Shown here: positions 1 to 13,692 of the stretch, in pieces
How positions within the stretch are numbered: the first letter of the stretch is position 1
Layout of the letters: the number at the start of each line of letters is the position of its first letter
Source of the DNA: Sipunculus nudus
Taxonomy: Eukaryota; Annelida; Sipuncula; Golfingiida; Sipunculidae
DNA length: 64,000 nt
Assembly (NCBI GenBank): GCA_026874595.1
Contig: CM049306.1
Coordinates: forward strand, 49,046,019-49,110,018
Direction: 5' to 3'
Program-made: the position numbers and the translations under genes
Notes under the pieces: model-generated
Seen by the model: the letters and a program-made list of their open reading frames with translations, nothing else
The model's database searches: none
What the model was told of the DNA's origin: nothing

Positions 1-2171
1 AAATATACGCAATATTTAGGTCGGGAATGTTGACATTTCCAAGTGACTTATTTAAGATGTAGATCCCTGCTTGTGCAAAATACTCGATGATAGACTTTTG
101 ATGGTTTTCGCAGGAGTGTTTACTCCGAGAGGTTATAATTATAATTATCATTCGATGTAGCATGTAGTCAACAGCTACAGGAGTCGGAACCCACGAGACA
201 TGTTCAGGGATGTCCGGTTCCGTGTCTGTACAAAACCGGCCGGAGCGCACTGGGGTCAAATGGGCCGAGCTCTCGGATGAAATCGACCCGCTTCGCCAAA
301 AGTGCATGAATACCACGTACCAGGTGATATGTTTCAGGCTTTTTGAATATACATCATAATTATAATACAACATATGGTAAAAGAAACTGCAGGATAGCGT
401 GACAGTATGTAGCTGCGATCACTCCCGCTAATACCGACATAGTTTTATGTTTACACGATAATCGATATTACGTTGGGGGCACTCTTGGGCAGCGTGTAGG
501 CAACCCCGTATTGCTTCCAGCGATCGCTTTGCGTTACGTTCCCAAATTTTAGAACGTTCTGAGGTTTACGTCTGCGTTACGACCTATGGAAACCCAACAT
601 ATAATCGAGTGCAGAAAACGCCACGTCGGCGTTACGTATACGATATCATTATATCACAAACGCAACGTATATATGAATACCCTTTTTAAACATTTTCTTT
701 TAAGTCTCACACGGTCTGTACACAGTCACTGGTCTTACTGATATTGATGTACTAATTAACACTTCAACTGATTAAATTTCGTGGCTATCAATAACAGGGG
801 AATCCCGTAGGAGGACACACCTGCCCGAGTGTTTCCGTTTCCTTTGATGAGAGATAAAATCCTCTACAAAATATGTTCAAGAGCAATCAAATATTAAACA
901 ACTGAGCATATACTGCGTCCGTTTGGGAATAGGTACCTGACAGTTTGTGTGATTGAAAGGCTTATTGCTCTACGTTTTAAAGTTCACAAAAGACAGTTGA
1001 GACTTTTTTTCTTTTTTTTTTTCATATTTTTTTGTCAATCCATCCACACCCTTGCACGTATCAGCATTATGGAAAGAAAAATACCATGTAATCCCGACAA
1101 TTGTACTTGAAAGCGATGCTTTCACTATCATTCATCTTATTGAATGCTGTTCCTGTACAGTTGCCGGGATTATAGTGTTTTGTTGGGGAACAAGCTTAAT
1201 ATCGATGCCGCATTGTAAAACTTGCTTTATTTCGTATCATAATTCTGAAGGACATAACTACCTAAACTGACGGCCGGTAGCATTAACCCTTACTGTCATA
1301 TCCATGCTTGACGCTGACAGCTTCTAGGGAGCGGGCGGGGGGGGGAGCGTTGTTTTTTAAGGCCATCGGCGTTTCCTCTTCAGTTTCTTTGCATGTGAGT
1401 TATTCCTGTCGTAAGGCAGCTTCTGAAATAATTACAAATATAATTAATAAGAAAAAAAGTGTATTAAACATTTAACCCTTTTCTCCTTGCTGACCTCGAG
1501 ACCATATGAGAGCCATGAGAGATAGAAAACCATGCGTACACAGTTTCAGTTTCCCAATATTTGAATGGAATAGTGTCACCAAAGGTAAATCTCCATTTCT
1601 TACTTAACGCATGCCTGTGATCAGCGTCAAAGTCAGCCCGTGAATTGACTATGGTTGACTACCAGACGCTGAAGGCGAGCTTGTTACGTGTTCGGAGACA
1701 GATTTAACTGGTAAAGGGAGTAAATCTGCCGTTCGAAAGAGGAACAAAACGAAGGACGCCTACCAACGACCGAAATAACCTTTAGTTACTGCTTATAAGC
1801 GTCTGTTCAAGAAGAACTGTTTTCTGTCCTATGGCCTTCAGGATACATCATGATATGAGACCAAGTTCCATTTTTTTCCATTAACATTTTGCATAGCAAT
1901 GCTGCGTTAGATCCTGCGTTCAGTGGGAATAGTTTCAAGGATTCGTGCATCAGCTGCCTTTGTCACTTTAATCTCATTAGGGTTTAAAAGGTAACTAGAA
2001 ATCCAGATTCCAGTATGAATAAGGTGTTGGTTTTCTTAACCAACCACATTTTATTTCACACAGGTCTGTTCATTCTTTATTTAGTCTGTCTGTCAGATTT
2101 TCCCTTCGAATGGGGGCATTATTATGGTGGAATTTCGGTTATTATCTTTCCATACATATCTGTCCGCAGAA
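1..2171. other. Unassigned intergenic sequence
   Basis: I see no coding domain, RNA gene or recognisable mobile element here. Only short open frames occur and none carries a motif. A poly-T run lies near 1006-1032 and a G-rich run near 1330-1347. Confidence 0.5.
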
Positions 2172-2346
2172 GCGGATCCAGGTGGGGGGGGGGGGGGGGG
2201 TCTCAGTAGCCTCAGCCTTTATTTAAGGGTTTAAGAACATATTTTGCGGCCTTAACCCCATTTTTAAGACCTTGGGACCTTTTTTTAGGTTTTTCATTAG
2301 TCCTCCTGGATAGACACTCTCCCATTTATCTAAATCCTGGATCCGC
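2172..2346. mobile_element. MITE-like element with GCGGATCCAGG ends, copy 1
   Basis: The segment starts with GCGGATCCAGG and ends with the inverse complement CCTGGATCCGC. Just inside the left end is a long G-run (2183-2200). It is 175 bp long and has no coding content. A second segment with the same ends lies at 2891-3100, which supports a small inverted-repeat family. The flanking bases give no clear target duplication, so the superfamily is unknown. Confidence 0.6.
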
Positions 2347-2890
2347 TCCTGGTCCTCCTCACCATCTTCTGAAAATAAAATTGTGTCAGAGGGCATTTTC
2401 GATATCTGATGTATATTTAAGTAAGTTTATTCCTTGTTTCTTTCATTAAAATGAACCAAAACAGAGATCTTACGTTGTCCTGGCTGTCCGTTTTGTTTGT
2501 TTCCACGTATTTACAATATGTGAATGTCCGATATTATTTTATAATACAAATAAGGCAAGGATAGTCACGTACTTTGGTCACGGTATGCGCGTAAACATCG
2601 CCTGCATCCCAGCATCATGTCGAAAGAGATGAAAAACCAACCCCTAATATTAATCAACTATATTTTTAGGGGATCATTTGTATCAAACGTACATCTCATG
2701 TCGCTGCAGGTATCCTCCAGCTTATGTCAGCTAAATCCCTGGTATCACGTAACTAAAATAATGGGAAATAGCAATATCATGCAGCCCCTGTAATGAATAT
2801 GTGTTTCAGTGTTTCACTAAACTACAATTAAGACAACATTAAAATTACTCTCTCTAATTTACGCTGTATATGAGTGAATAGAGTGCAGGG

Positions 2891-3100
2891 GCGGATCCAG
2901 GATTTAGGAAAAGGGGGGGTCCAACGCAGGAGGACTTATGAAAATCCTAAAAAAAAAGGTCATCACGTCTGAAAAAGGGGGGGGGGGGTCCATGCCGCCA
3001 AATTACGTCTAAACCCCCTTAAAAAAGGTTGCTTCGGGTGAAAAAGGGGGGGGGGGGGTCCGGACCCCCGGGACCCCCCCCCCCCCCTCCCTGGATCCGC
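2891..3100. mobile_element. MITE-like element with GCGGATCCAG ends, copy 2
   Basis: The ends GCGGATCCAG and CTGGATCCGC are inverted copies of each other and match the element at 2172-2346. Three G-runs in the left and middle parts face a C-run at about 3074-3087, so the transcript or single strand could fold back. It is 210 bp long and non-coding. Variable homopolymer length makes this region prone to sequencing error. Confidence 0.6.
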
Positions 3101-3697
3101 TTCCGGAGTGTGGCTATCTGGGCAGGATAACATATAAAGTGATAAATCAGTTCAAGTTAAATTGATATATTATATATAATTGTCGTCTATGAAATGGAAA
3201 AACGTGGCTCCACAAGCCCTTCAATCACACGACCCGACCTGTCACTTTCTCAATGGCAAAATGCACGCAATACGGACAAGGTTATTTAATATTTGATGAT
3301 ATATGAAACCCTGTGGAAAGGAATATATCCACCTAAAATGACGCGGTTCATATTTACGAATGGTGCTGTGATTAGCAGAGTACCAGAGAGTGCAGGAGAA
3401 TACAGTTACATGTTTACAGACTACAGCAAAGCAAGTGCTTAATGGTATTTGTGTTTCGCACGAGTGAAAGCGGCCGCGCAGAAAGATTGAACAGTTGTTT
3501 AAACCTTATTACGAGGTAATTATAGCATAAACTTTAGTGGATATGATAGTCAAAGTAAGGGAACCAAGTTTAATAAGTGGGACGTTTCGTGCACAGGGGA
3601 GGAGCCGAGTGATGTTTATAATATCGTTCACTGGTATATATATATATATATATGTCAAACGCTATTGCTACACATTCGGCATTATAGAAATGATCTT
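3101..3697. other. Unassigned sequence with a short TA microsatellite
   Basis: No gene or element is recognised. A short TA run lies at about 3635-3653. Confidence 0.4.
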
Positions 3698-4063
3698 TTC
3701 CAGCCCCCGTATTATTGAGAGCTTTTATTTCTTAACATTTCAACAATGGGATGAGGTATAAATCTCGGGACGATGTTCTTCTATTATAAAAACCAAGTCA
3801 GAGATGGCAAGAAACAGAGGATTTTATACAGTCTATACAGGAGTTTCGAGTTTGAAATCAGTGAAATCTTGCATGTACCTGCAAGCAGCCAACAGTGACA
3901 ACAGGAAGAGTTTAAATAGAAAGAACAATTAAGTGCAAATAAAAATAACAGAAATGAATGTGCCACGTCTTTTTAATATATTCTAAACGTTCCCATTGTA
4001 CGAGGGTCAAAAGATTGTTTGGTTGGTCAATGTAGGAGTAAAACTACCATGTCAACACCACCA
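3698..4063 (+). repeat. Diverged segmental duplication, copy 1
   Basis: This stretch aligns by eye with 4830-5201 along its whole length in the same orientation. Many substitutions and small indels separate the two, and shared landmarks include GCATGTACCTGCAAGCAGC and AATGTGCCACGT. The spacing is about 1.13 kb. No open frame is conserved between the copies, so a coding role is unlikely. It may be an old local duplication or two copies of an unknown interspersed repeat. Confidence 0.65.
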
Positions 4064-4829
4064 ATCATGATATACAGGATCGAAAACGATACTTCGGAAC
4101 AACTAAATCAAATTGGCATTTATTAGATAATACAGGGCAAACCAAAGTGTGATACCTCAACTTGTATTTTAGCAAGTTGTGCGTGTTTAAATCAATATAA
4201 AACAAATTCAACTATTTGTATATTTATTTTCACTTAAACAAATGGAAACCTGATAATTGGCCTGTTTGCGGTCAGATTGAGGATAGCCTGTTGTTGTAAG
4301 GCATCCTAGATACTCCCAAAGCAGCACTGAAACCGGAAACGTGAGTCACAAGGAAAAGGCCAGGGTGAAGATGCCATTAACGGACAAACAGATTCTGTGT
4401 CCCTTTTTCATTCTCTGCTCTGTCTCAGGCGGCAATACTCCGATTAAATACCTAGTATTAAGTGTGGATGCGCTAATCAACAGACCACCCTCGGCTTTTG
4501 AACTAGATTACATGAAAAGAATCAATGCTAACAGGGTGTGATGTTCGGTTACTGTCATCAGAAGGACTTGTGGAGGTCAGGAGCATCGTGAGGTACGGTT
4601 TCCGCTTGTTTATGACCCTGCTTCGCCTGGAGATGTCTGAAGTTTCGCAGTTGCGCACGCACGTGCACATGCGCATTTACTCATGTACGTGGACACAGCT
4701 AGGTTTCCAGTTTTATACCTAATTTCGAACGACTTGTCTCAGCTGTCAAACTTTAAAATAAAAAGTTTTAACATTTTAAGGAAACACCTTCTGTTAACAT
4801 ATCACATGCTCATGATAACAAAATATTCT
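4064..4829. other. Spacer between the two duplicated segments
   Basis: No recognisable gene or element is visible. Short overlapping open frames at 4341-4722 carry no motif. Confidence 0.4.
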
Positions 4830-5201
4830 TTTCCAGCCCATTTATTATTGAGAGCATTTATTTCTAATAATTTCGATAACAAGATCAAAAGGTCTAAATT
4901 TCGGAAGAATGTTCTTCTATAATAATTAACAAGTCAGAGATGATAAGAAACACAAGATCCTATACAGTTTATACAGAATTTCGAGTTTGAAATCAATGCT
5001 CATGCATGTACCTGCAAGCAGCAGAGGGCAAGTGACCACAGGAAGAGTTTACATAGAAAGAACAAATAAGTGCAAGTAAAAAGAACAGAAATGAATGTGC
5101 CACGTTTTTTTAATATATTCGAGACGTTCACATTGTACAAGGGTCAAAAGATTGCTTGGTTGGTTAATTTAGGAGTGAAACTACAATGTAAACACCACAA
5201 A
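4830..5201 (+). repeat. Diverged segmental duplication, copy 2
   Basis: This is the second copy of the segment at 3698-4063. The similarity begins at TTCCAGCCC and ends near AACACCACAA. Both copies are about equally degenerate. Confidence 0.65.
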
Positions 5202-5417
5202 CCTTCAACAGGAAGTAAATAGGACCACATGACTCAGCTTTCAAAGGGAGTGCTTTTCAGTTGGGTTTAACATCGACCAAAGTCATAAACTTGTTTGACT
5301 TTTTATGGGTTCACATTTATGATTATTTCTATACATTCATACATATTTTTCCATTATAATCATGTTTCATGAGTTTTTAAAAAAAAGTTATTCAAAGCCC
5401 TACAACTTTTGCAGCCC

Positions 5418-5574
5418 TACATCATCTTTTGCCAAAAAATTAAAATGGAAAAAATATTATTTGATGATTCTAATTACCTTCAGAATTAAATTTTGTAGCA
5501 CTATAACATCTTTAGCCAGAAAGGTATACGGGAAAAAATATTATTTGATGATTCTGATTACCTTCAGAATTAAA
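5418..5574 (+). repeat. Two-copy 84-bp tandem duplication
   Basis: Positions 5418-5490 and 5502-5574 match each other. The shared core is AATATTATTTGATGATTCT followed by ATTACCTTCAGAATTAAA. The period is 84 bp. It is AT-rich and I infer no function. Confidence 0.6.
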
Positions 5575-6378
5575 TGGATCGTTAATACGGTTACACGTTA
5601 ACCCTCTACAGATTTTCTGGAAACATTCCGATATACCTTTTTGAGTTAATTTTAATTAAGACAAATCAACGAAAAAAATATAATGTTATTTCTTTGTCAC
5701 AGACTAGCACCGAAAGATATTAACCTGCCTTTTATCTGGGAGTATCATAATTTCCGATCAACCTGATGACACTCAACAACGCTTAGGACAAGCATTCATT
5801 ACTGTAAGGGTCTGCCTGTCATTCTACATCGGCAACTTAAAGTTGCATTTCGCGTACAAGAGCCTTTGATGACAGATATGTGTTTGCCATCATACCCAAG
5901 ACTTCTATCAATTAACAACTAGAACATCGTTTATCGTGATGTCCATTGAGCTTCATTTATTCATATTTCCTTAAATTATCACTTATTTACATACAGCCAT
6001 ATAATTTCTTCAAATTATTTTCGCATTTTAGATGGCTTGAATATACAATCACCATCACTGCCTTCACTCCTGAAATGATGATGTCCTGCTCATTAGATTG
6101 GAAAAAAAAGCATTCTCACGCAGAACTCGTACACTATATATATGCCTCACGTCTACTTCTTTGTTTGATTTCTTGTTTTACATAATTTGTCATTCTTTGT
6201 AGACTTTTTTAGGGGAGGGGGTTTCCTGGGGAATCCTAGCACAAGTGATGTCTATATCATGAACAACAGACCTTGCGAAAAAGAATTAAGATATGCGACA
6301 TTCAGTTTCGACCAGCGCATTAAAAAATTATTTATCATATGTGGATTTTCCACAGGGTCTAGTTATATTTTATAACTA
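5575..6378. other. Unassigned intergenic sequence
   Basis: AT-rich sequence without a recognisable gene, RNA or repeat family. Confidence 0.4.
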
Positions 6379-6712
6379 AGGCCAAACAAATAAAAGGTAT
6401 GGTTCCCAGGCACCGTCCGCATCAATTTTAAACCCCCGCATCAAAAATTTTTATTTTGATTTTCAATAGAATTCACCAATTTCGAGCTGCTGCCGCCCGG
6501 ACATTTCTTTCAAGAAGAAAAAATCATACAATTTCCTTTGTTTTGTAGTGTTGTTACTTGTTTAGCAAAATAAATCTATTATTTTAATGCTTTTCCCTTT
6601 TCATTTGACATTTTTATCGAAACATACAAAAAAATAAAAATAAAAAAAACGCCCGCCCGCATTGATTTCTGAAAAAAAGTGCCTGAGAACCATACTTTTT
6701 TTATTTTGGCCT
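6379..6712. mobile_element. 334-bp inverted-repeat MITE
   Basis: The left end (AGGCCAAA, then GGTATGGTTCCCAGGCAC) and the reverse complement of the right end (AGGCCAAA, then AGTATGGTTCTCAGGCAC) match over roughly 38 bp. The similarity continues more weakly inward through CCGCAT-type sequence. It has no coding capacity, so it is a non-autonomous foldback element. Target duplication is uncertain, so the superfamily is left open. Confidence 0.75.
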
Positions 6713-9700
6713 AATAAGCTTGTCGATTGCTCACGCCACAATTTATTTATAAGAATACCTTAGACACGGTATAAGTTAATCTTTTTTTTTCCAAATATTG
6801 AATATGAAACTGATACACTGTACACTGTGATCCTTATTTTTTTAAAATCTTCACCAAACACGTTAGTACAAAAGGCGTTTGCACTAACGGGTCTATTGTC
6901 GGGGTCTTCAAAGATTACATATAAACCATTATAAAGGAAGATGTACATATCAATAAAGGGAGAATCCGTATATCCTTCTGGGTGCACCACGCCCTGAGGC
7001 TCTGCGTTAATGATATTGAAGTTTTTTTATAAAGTCCAAATCCCCATAGTTGTCTGTTTAATAGCATATTCCACGCTTTATTATGTCTGCCTTAATCAAG
7101 GTTTTGATACCTGGGGCACAGAGGGGAGGATCAAAGCTTAACTATCTATTTGTCAATAGTCACATAGTGCAGTTGTGTCAGAGAACAAAGGCACTGTCAG
7201 TCCGTTACGTGCATCTTTTCTGCCACAGTTCCATTTTGCCCCATATCTCCAGTTCAAAGCTGCACCCACGTTCAGTGTTCATAAGCAGAAATGTTACCAC
7301 GGAATGTTCTCAATATGAAAGAAAAGGAGTATACTTAACTGATTGCAGTGATTCAGGTCTCACAACCGGCAGCCAAGACCATGTTCGAAAATCTTATATT
7401 CCCGAATGAACAGATACATTGCGCTTCTTAAAGGTGCCTATTCACCTACCTTTTGGAAAAAAATTATGTGATTTCTGGCTTCCACTGTGAATATATCAAT
7501 TATCTAAGGGCTTTTTTTTAATGTGAGAAGTCCTTTAAAGCCTTCGTGAAGATGTATGAACTTGGTTTTCAACAACATGTTTTTTAACACAGCTATGTTG
7601 ACAAACGGAAAAAAAAACATGTAACCTAAGGTGGTAGGTTGCATATATGCGGAGGTAGAAAGGTCACTTGTCGCAAAACGCCATTTGCGAAGCTTTGACT
7701 TATCCGACTTGCCGTCAGATGCCCTTGTTGAATCTGTTTTGATTATTTTGGCGGGCCTCAACATATTGTTAACATGTTGATATAAACACAACAAGCAGCT
7801 CGTGTACGGTGATATCCTAGTTTTCTGCCTTTTTTTTATAAAAGCTCCAAGGGATTACCTTTAGAATTCAAAGGTCAGATAGGTGATTATGCCCCTTTTT
7901 AAAAAATTATTGAAACCATTCAAATTCTCCTTGTACCTGTTTAATTAGTTGTCAAGATGATTTTCAGACGCTTTTGAACCTTTTTTAATGTTTCATTGAA
8001 TAAGGACATTTAATATCCTAGTTTATCCTAGTTTGGAAAAGAGGTTCCCGTTATCCACGATTAATATGTTGATTGAAGACGAGTGAGATTTAAACGGATG
8101 GAAAATCTTAGAGGGGCCCAATCACCTATAAAGCACTTTGAATTTATACCGAAAAAAATAACTTTTCCCTTTTTAAGTAAAATTTTGCATGCTATAATAT
8201 TGCCGTTTGCTTACTCCTGGAAACGATAGTTAAAAAAAGTGGACCGGGCGCGATCACAGGTGTCAACATAAACACAGCGTGTGTTTCGCCCGGCCACAAC
8301 ACGTGTCAATCATTGGATGCCCTGACTGATTTGGCCAAAAAATGTTATACATGTTCCCGCACATAAAAATCAGACCTCGGGTCATGCGCGGCCAGGTTAT
8401 GGTAAACAGACACACGTGGACTGTGTTTATAAACACGCAGAGCCATAACAAGATCTTAAACAGCCGTATGCGAGGTACTGAGACCGTGTGCTGGGATGGT
8501 TTTAATGGGAAACTTTTGTATTAAGCAAAACTGAATTGTGAAGTGTTAATGTTAAACAATAGACATGATTTTGCTCCCTTTAAGTCAGTTTTTACATAAA
8601 ACATTTTTTTATTATTTTTGCTTAGGAACCAATTTACTGCGTTATTATGCAGATCCGTGCAGGTATATACCCTTTCGGAAATTTGCCGGGAGCAGTTTTG
8701 TACCATCTCTGAAGAAAATCACGGAAGGAAACGCTTATGAAATGTAGTCTTTCTGCTCTCACTGTTAAAATTACACAACATATAAAAAATACCCGGAATC
8801 TTATCCATCTGTGCCTTCCAGTCCTCCAAAGTAAGGGAGGTCGATAATAAGATGATTCCTGTGAAACGCCGACAGTGCAAGCACCTTTAAGCTCTCTTTG
8901 TGCAGGTTTCCGGTGTAGTAATTATATATTACCCCCGCTCCAGATTTTCCCCCGATAACTTTACATTGATTTCAGATTCAACCATGGGTAACAATCAGTT
9001 TCAGATGATCTCCAACGATTTTAGATTGTTTATTTTGTATATCTACTTAAAAATTCATATCATTTCTTTCTACGTGATTTCTCAAATAAGTTGGATCGAT
9101 CTTTGTATATATTATGTTTGCATGTAATGTGTCACGCGCTTTGTTGAAGTGTATTAGTTAAGAGAAATATAATTAACAATAAAATAACATTTACACCGGC
9201 ATACTTTGGTACTCTGCTAATCATAACACCATTCGTAAGTCACAATATCTTGTAATAGGAACCTTCCTACAATGATTTCCTTCATCATCAAATATTTTTT
9301 TTAAAAAGTTTGATTATATTTTCATACTGGATCTGACACTATATGGGGCTAAACATTTTTGTTGCACATTTTCAATTTCATAATCTCTGTAATAGGCTGT
9401 TTTTTTCGCACCTTGTTAGTCACGCCACCAACGTTATGCACTTTACATCTACATGTACGAGTAAAATAGAACTCTATATTCTAAGGAATGTAAGCCATGT
9501 GAACTTCATTATTTTTGGGTGCCCCAAAACCTATGTTTGCTCTTAGTTATTTGGCCCGTATTCCCAGGGCCATTCATGCTGAAGTAACTGTACACTTGTG
9601 AATATTCCGTGATGACGTTACTGAATCCGGATCAGGTGCCGGATCCACACCAAAATCCAATCATTTCTTCATTGACCCATTCCCGAAATGCCCTCAATTT

Positions 9701-12700
9701 AATGGGATTCCATTTATGACTGTACTAGATGATAAAGCCGGTATACCGGGCTTTTGACTGGGGTTGGAGAGAGATATTAACTGAGATTTGGAATGTTAGC
9801 TCATTTTTTATTCTAAAAGTAAAAAGAAAATATAGGTTTTCAGTAGGATACTGTCTCAATAATATATGTACAAATATTTTTTTTACATTTTTCGTGGCGC
9901 TCTGCTGTCGGCAAAAAAGTAGAACCCTGGCGTGTTTACCTTGAAGACCTGGTCAGTGATGATGTTTATATTGCGAACCGGTATGAGACGCGGAGGCATT
10001 CAGGTTTATGATGATATTTGACTGGTTTCTTTCGTTATACGTATAAAGAATAGATTTGCTGGAGAAATACATGAAAGATTTATGTTGTATGGAAACTGTT
10101 CCTGCAGAAAGAAACAGAAATATGCATACCTCTTTAGTAGCAGAAGGGGACTAAATTGGACTCCATGCAGATGGTCTGTATCCCATCCGCTATTATCGTC
10201 TTTTCCAACAGTATTATAGGACTTGTAGCATTATATTTTGTGCAGTGTCTTCCACTGTAGCGTTTTCGGTCTCACTGTCTAGCCATTGTCTATGTATTAC
10301 TGTTATGTGAGGGGTATTTTTTTTAAGTCTCCATAATCGACGGGTTCGTCATGCCCCGTCCATGGAATTGTACCCGCCTACCTGTACAGAGATCCCTAGT
10401 GGTCATGGGACTATCTAAGTTGTCTGGTATATCCCGAGCCTTGATAAACACCGACTGAATCATGTTGCATTCACTCCAAACGAGATCCGTGCCCTTGCCA
10501 TGCCCATGTAAGATGTCTACTTCGTCATCTTAGGTAGCCATTTTGTTGTTTTGGAACTCCTGTGTCTCACACCAAGAATTATGATTATGTTATTGCAAAA
10601 AAAAGTCTCTTTTTTTCTTCCTGACAACAGATAACAGTAGTGGTCCAGTGAACATTTCCGTTTTATACATATATGGTATAAAAATACACATACACTATAA
10701 AAGTACACATAATAAAAGAGGCAAATATACTACACTCATACCAAGTGGACCTTTATTGGTAATGAATAAATCATATATAAAAAATCGTTACCTGAAAGTA
10801 GACTCGTAGAAATAAGAGCGATAGTGTATAATCAATTTCCATCAAGCTGCATCATATCATTAAATTACAAAATCTAATTTTCCTTGTTAAAATTAAGATT
10901 TTTTCGAGGCACAATAACTCAATTGAATGAGGAAATTAACATTCAGTTCTGTACCCCGTGCTGTTATGATTTTGGCGTTTTCACATTCGTCAAACCGACA
11001 AGGTCAATTGAATAAAAGCAACCTCGCATTTTATGTCCCCAGATGCAATCACAATAGGTTCCTATCTCATGTTATCATCCACCGCTCGTAATTCCGGAGT
11101 TTCTTTTATGTAATAACGAAAACAGACCTTTATTCAATCTTTTTTTTTCTCGTCGGCTGTAGGTAATGTAAATATTATTTCTCCCTTTGTCATTTTCATC
11201 ACAATCCATATAGAATCTTACTTAAACACAATGCCGCGTGCAGATCGCAAACCTGACCACTCACCCTGCTGCCTGCATTCAATGCGGCCCTTTTCGCTAT
11301 TTCCGTCTTCCTACACTACCGCAGAAGTGTTCGAGCTCATGTTCCTCGGCCATATTTGTTTCTTTTTTTTTATTGCAGTGACCTTCCCTTGTAAATGTGC
11401 AGAATCATACATTCTGAATTTAAGAAAAACGGTCTTCCTACCTAAATAACAACTCGATTTTTTCTTGGTTTTTTTTTTAGGATTTATGACGTAGTTACTT
11501 ACAAATTTTCTTGTATATAGTTTTGTGCGCTCCGGCAGTGTTGCTCCCTTTTTGGTATGGAAAAAAATTATAATGACAGGTTTTCATCTGGTAAAACCTA
11601 TCCCTTCTTTTTTTATGAAGTACCTTTCCTGTATCCCCACAAGTTACATTCCCACAAATCTTTTGTTTGCGTACACAACATCTTTGAAAACAGAAACATT
11701 ATCCATTGGTTTCTTCAAACAGACGGTTGGGCGCTTAAATCTCCGCAATTGTATCTTAAGCGAATCTAACTCAAGATGAGGATGTATGATTCCTATTATT
11801 AACTGAACCATAGCTTAATCAAGTTTAGCAAGAATACCGCAGCCTGCCTGAAAGAAAGGGTGAATAAAATGGAGAGTCGACCACTAAAAAAATCAGCGCT
11901 GAGGTTTGGCTCGGATCCGAAAGATCTTATGAAACCCCATTGAGTACAAATTTTGAACATAGTAAAGTCTTCTGTCTCGTCGAATGTTTATTGGTGAGGT
12001 CTAAATATATTGAAATAGTTATTTTAAGATCCACCGACTATGATCGAAGTAATCTTTAGTGAGAAAAAAAACACTACAAGATAAAGGAGCAAACTGGTTT
12101 CTTTCATTTATTACGTTCCTTTCTTACTTAAAATGTAAGACTAAAATATTGTATAATATGAAATTAAAATATCATTCAAAGCCAGAAGAAAGCAGAATGT
12201 ATAATCTTCAGTTATGTATAAAATTTCACTTACACATACCCATCAGACAGATTATATTAATAATGTTATGTTACAGGTTTAAACAACTTTTAAAGGGTTT
12301 TAAATAAACGTGTTAGCCATTGTTACTGTCTATGACTTTTTTGGGGGTGGACGGAGGGCGGAGGGGGGGAAGGTTAAAAGGGGGTTACGACGGAAGGTCA
12401 CTTACGCAGGGTTTAAAGATATGGATATCGTGCGATCTTGTGCGAGAGTGGTAAAATTTAACCTCATGATCATTGAGAAAACATGGCGAGATGGATTTGT
12501 TGGTATATAGTCGTAGTCAATCGTAAATTGTTTTACGGTAGCAGACAATCAGGAGAGGTTGTTTTCTGAGAGTCACAAGAATATCGTGCGATTGAGAGAA
12601 TGATGATAATGGGAAGCCTACGTTGGTCCTATGACAATTCACAAAAATTCCCTTGACAAATTACTGATAATCACTGGTTGTCGTACTATGTTTGACGTGT

Positions 12701-13301
12701 GGTCGTTTTGTACTAAGGTCGTTTGAGATATTGAAAATTAAGCATTACAGATGAGCAAAGAAGCACTGGCATGAAATCTCTTATTGGCGTTGATGAGGCT
12801 GCATATTAGAACCTTGAGACGTGACCTGACAAGGAATATCTGAATAAATGACTTTGTGCAGACCCATGCTCTATCCCTTGTGACACGCTTACCTTGGTTA
12901 TCTCCGGCTTTAATTCAAGGAAATGCACAGAAGAGAGATCGATTTCAATCCAAGGGGACTTCATTTGGAGTGTTCGGGATAATGTTCGTAAAGCAAAGAT
13001 TAATAACCCGATGCATTCAGTCTTTCGTCTCCGTGTACGGATTTTCCAACTGGAATTATGAGACAGGAAACAATGGGAATCTTATTCTATACGTACTTAT
13101 ATGAGCGAATGAGCTTAATTTAAATAATAAAGAAAAGCCATTCTGCGTGTGATGTAATTTACACTTTAAATATCTCATTTGGGGTAACGTCTTGAAATAT
13201 AATATTTTCTTCTTTGAACACCGACATCATTACCGTAACCTAAACCTTAACAAAACTTTATTATAATAAATCTAAAGGATTTTACCAAGATAATACTTCA
13301 T
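6713..13301. other. Long unassigned intergenic region
   Basis: About 6.6 kb has no feature I can support. The longest open frames (for example 7083-7409, 108 codons) lack motifs and matching splice or start context. There is a G-rich patch near 12342-12370. A stretch at about 8398-8424 resembles the inverse of 15474-15500, which suggests an old dispersed repeat. Confidence 0.45.
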
Positions 13302-13692
13302 ACCGGCTTCTGTGGCTTAGGGGTAGAGCATAGAACCCTAAGCCGGGAGGTCTTGAGTTCGAAACTCAGCCGAGGCAGTGAGGTTTATCACTGTCGGCCC
13401 CCACCCAGGGTGAGCGCTCTTCAGGTTTAATGGGAAGTCCGTGTCCAACGGCGGAGTTACACTCACAAACGAGTACGCCTTTCGGGGGTTCCTCGGTGGT
13501 ATGATCTATTATTGAGGACGATTACACTCCAAGAGACCGCAGGTGCAGTAGTCACCGGGCCTCGTTAACATCGGGATATAAAATGAGAGGAGGCGTGTGA
13601 TACTGCCTGTCATAGAGTCCGAAACCGGAATGAAATTCTGCAGATGTATATACACAGAGTTAAGATAGCATTAAAAAATGGAGGCGGTTACC
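13302..13692 (+). mobile_element. tRNA-derived SINE, copy 1
   Basis: The 5' part is tRNA-like. An A-box-like TGGCTTAGGGGTAGAGC lies near 13312-13328 and a B-box-like GAGTTCGAAACTC near 13355-13367, the two RNA polymerase III internal promoter elements. A body of about 300 bp follows and ends at ATGGAGGCGGTTACC. The copy at 18611-18979 on the minus strand shares the 5' end, parts of the body and the same 3' terminus, which establishes a family. It is not a functional tRNA because no proper acceptor stem closes. It propagates, by family knowledge, through LINE-encoded enzymes. Confidence 0.8.

Noticed and set aside
7083-7409. 108-codon open frame as a gene
   Set aside because: There are no motifs, signal peptide, splice sites or duplicates, and its length is not unusual for chance in a window this size.
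13302-13400. Functional tRNA gene
   Set aside because: A and B boxes are present but no acceptor stem closes. The sequence continues into a SINE body with a second copy elsewhere.
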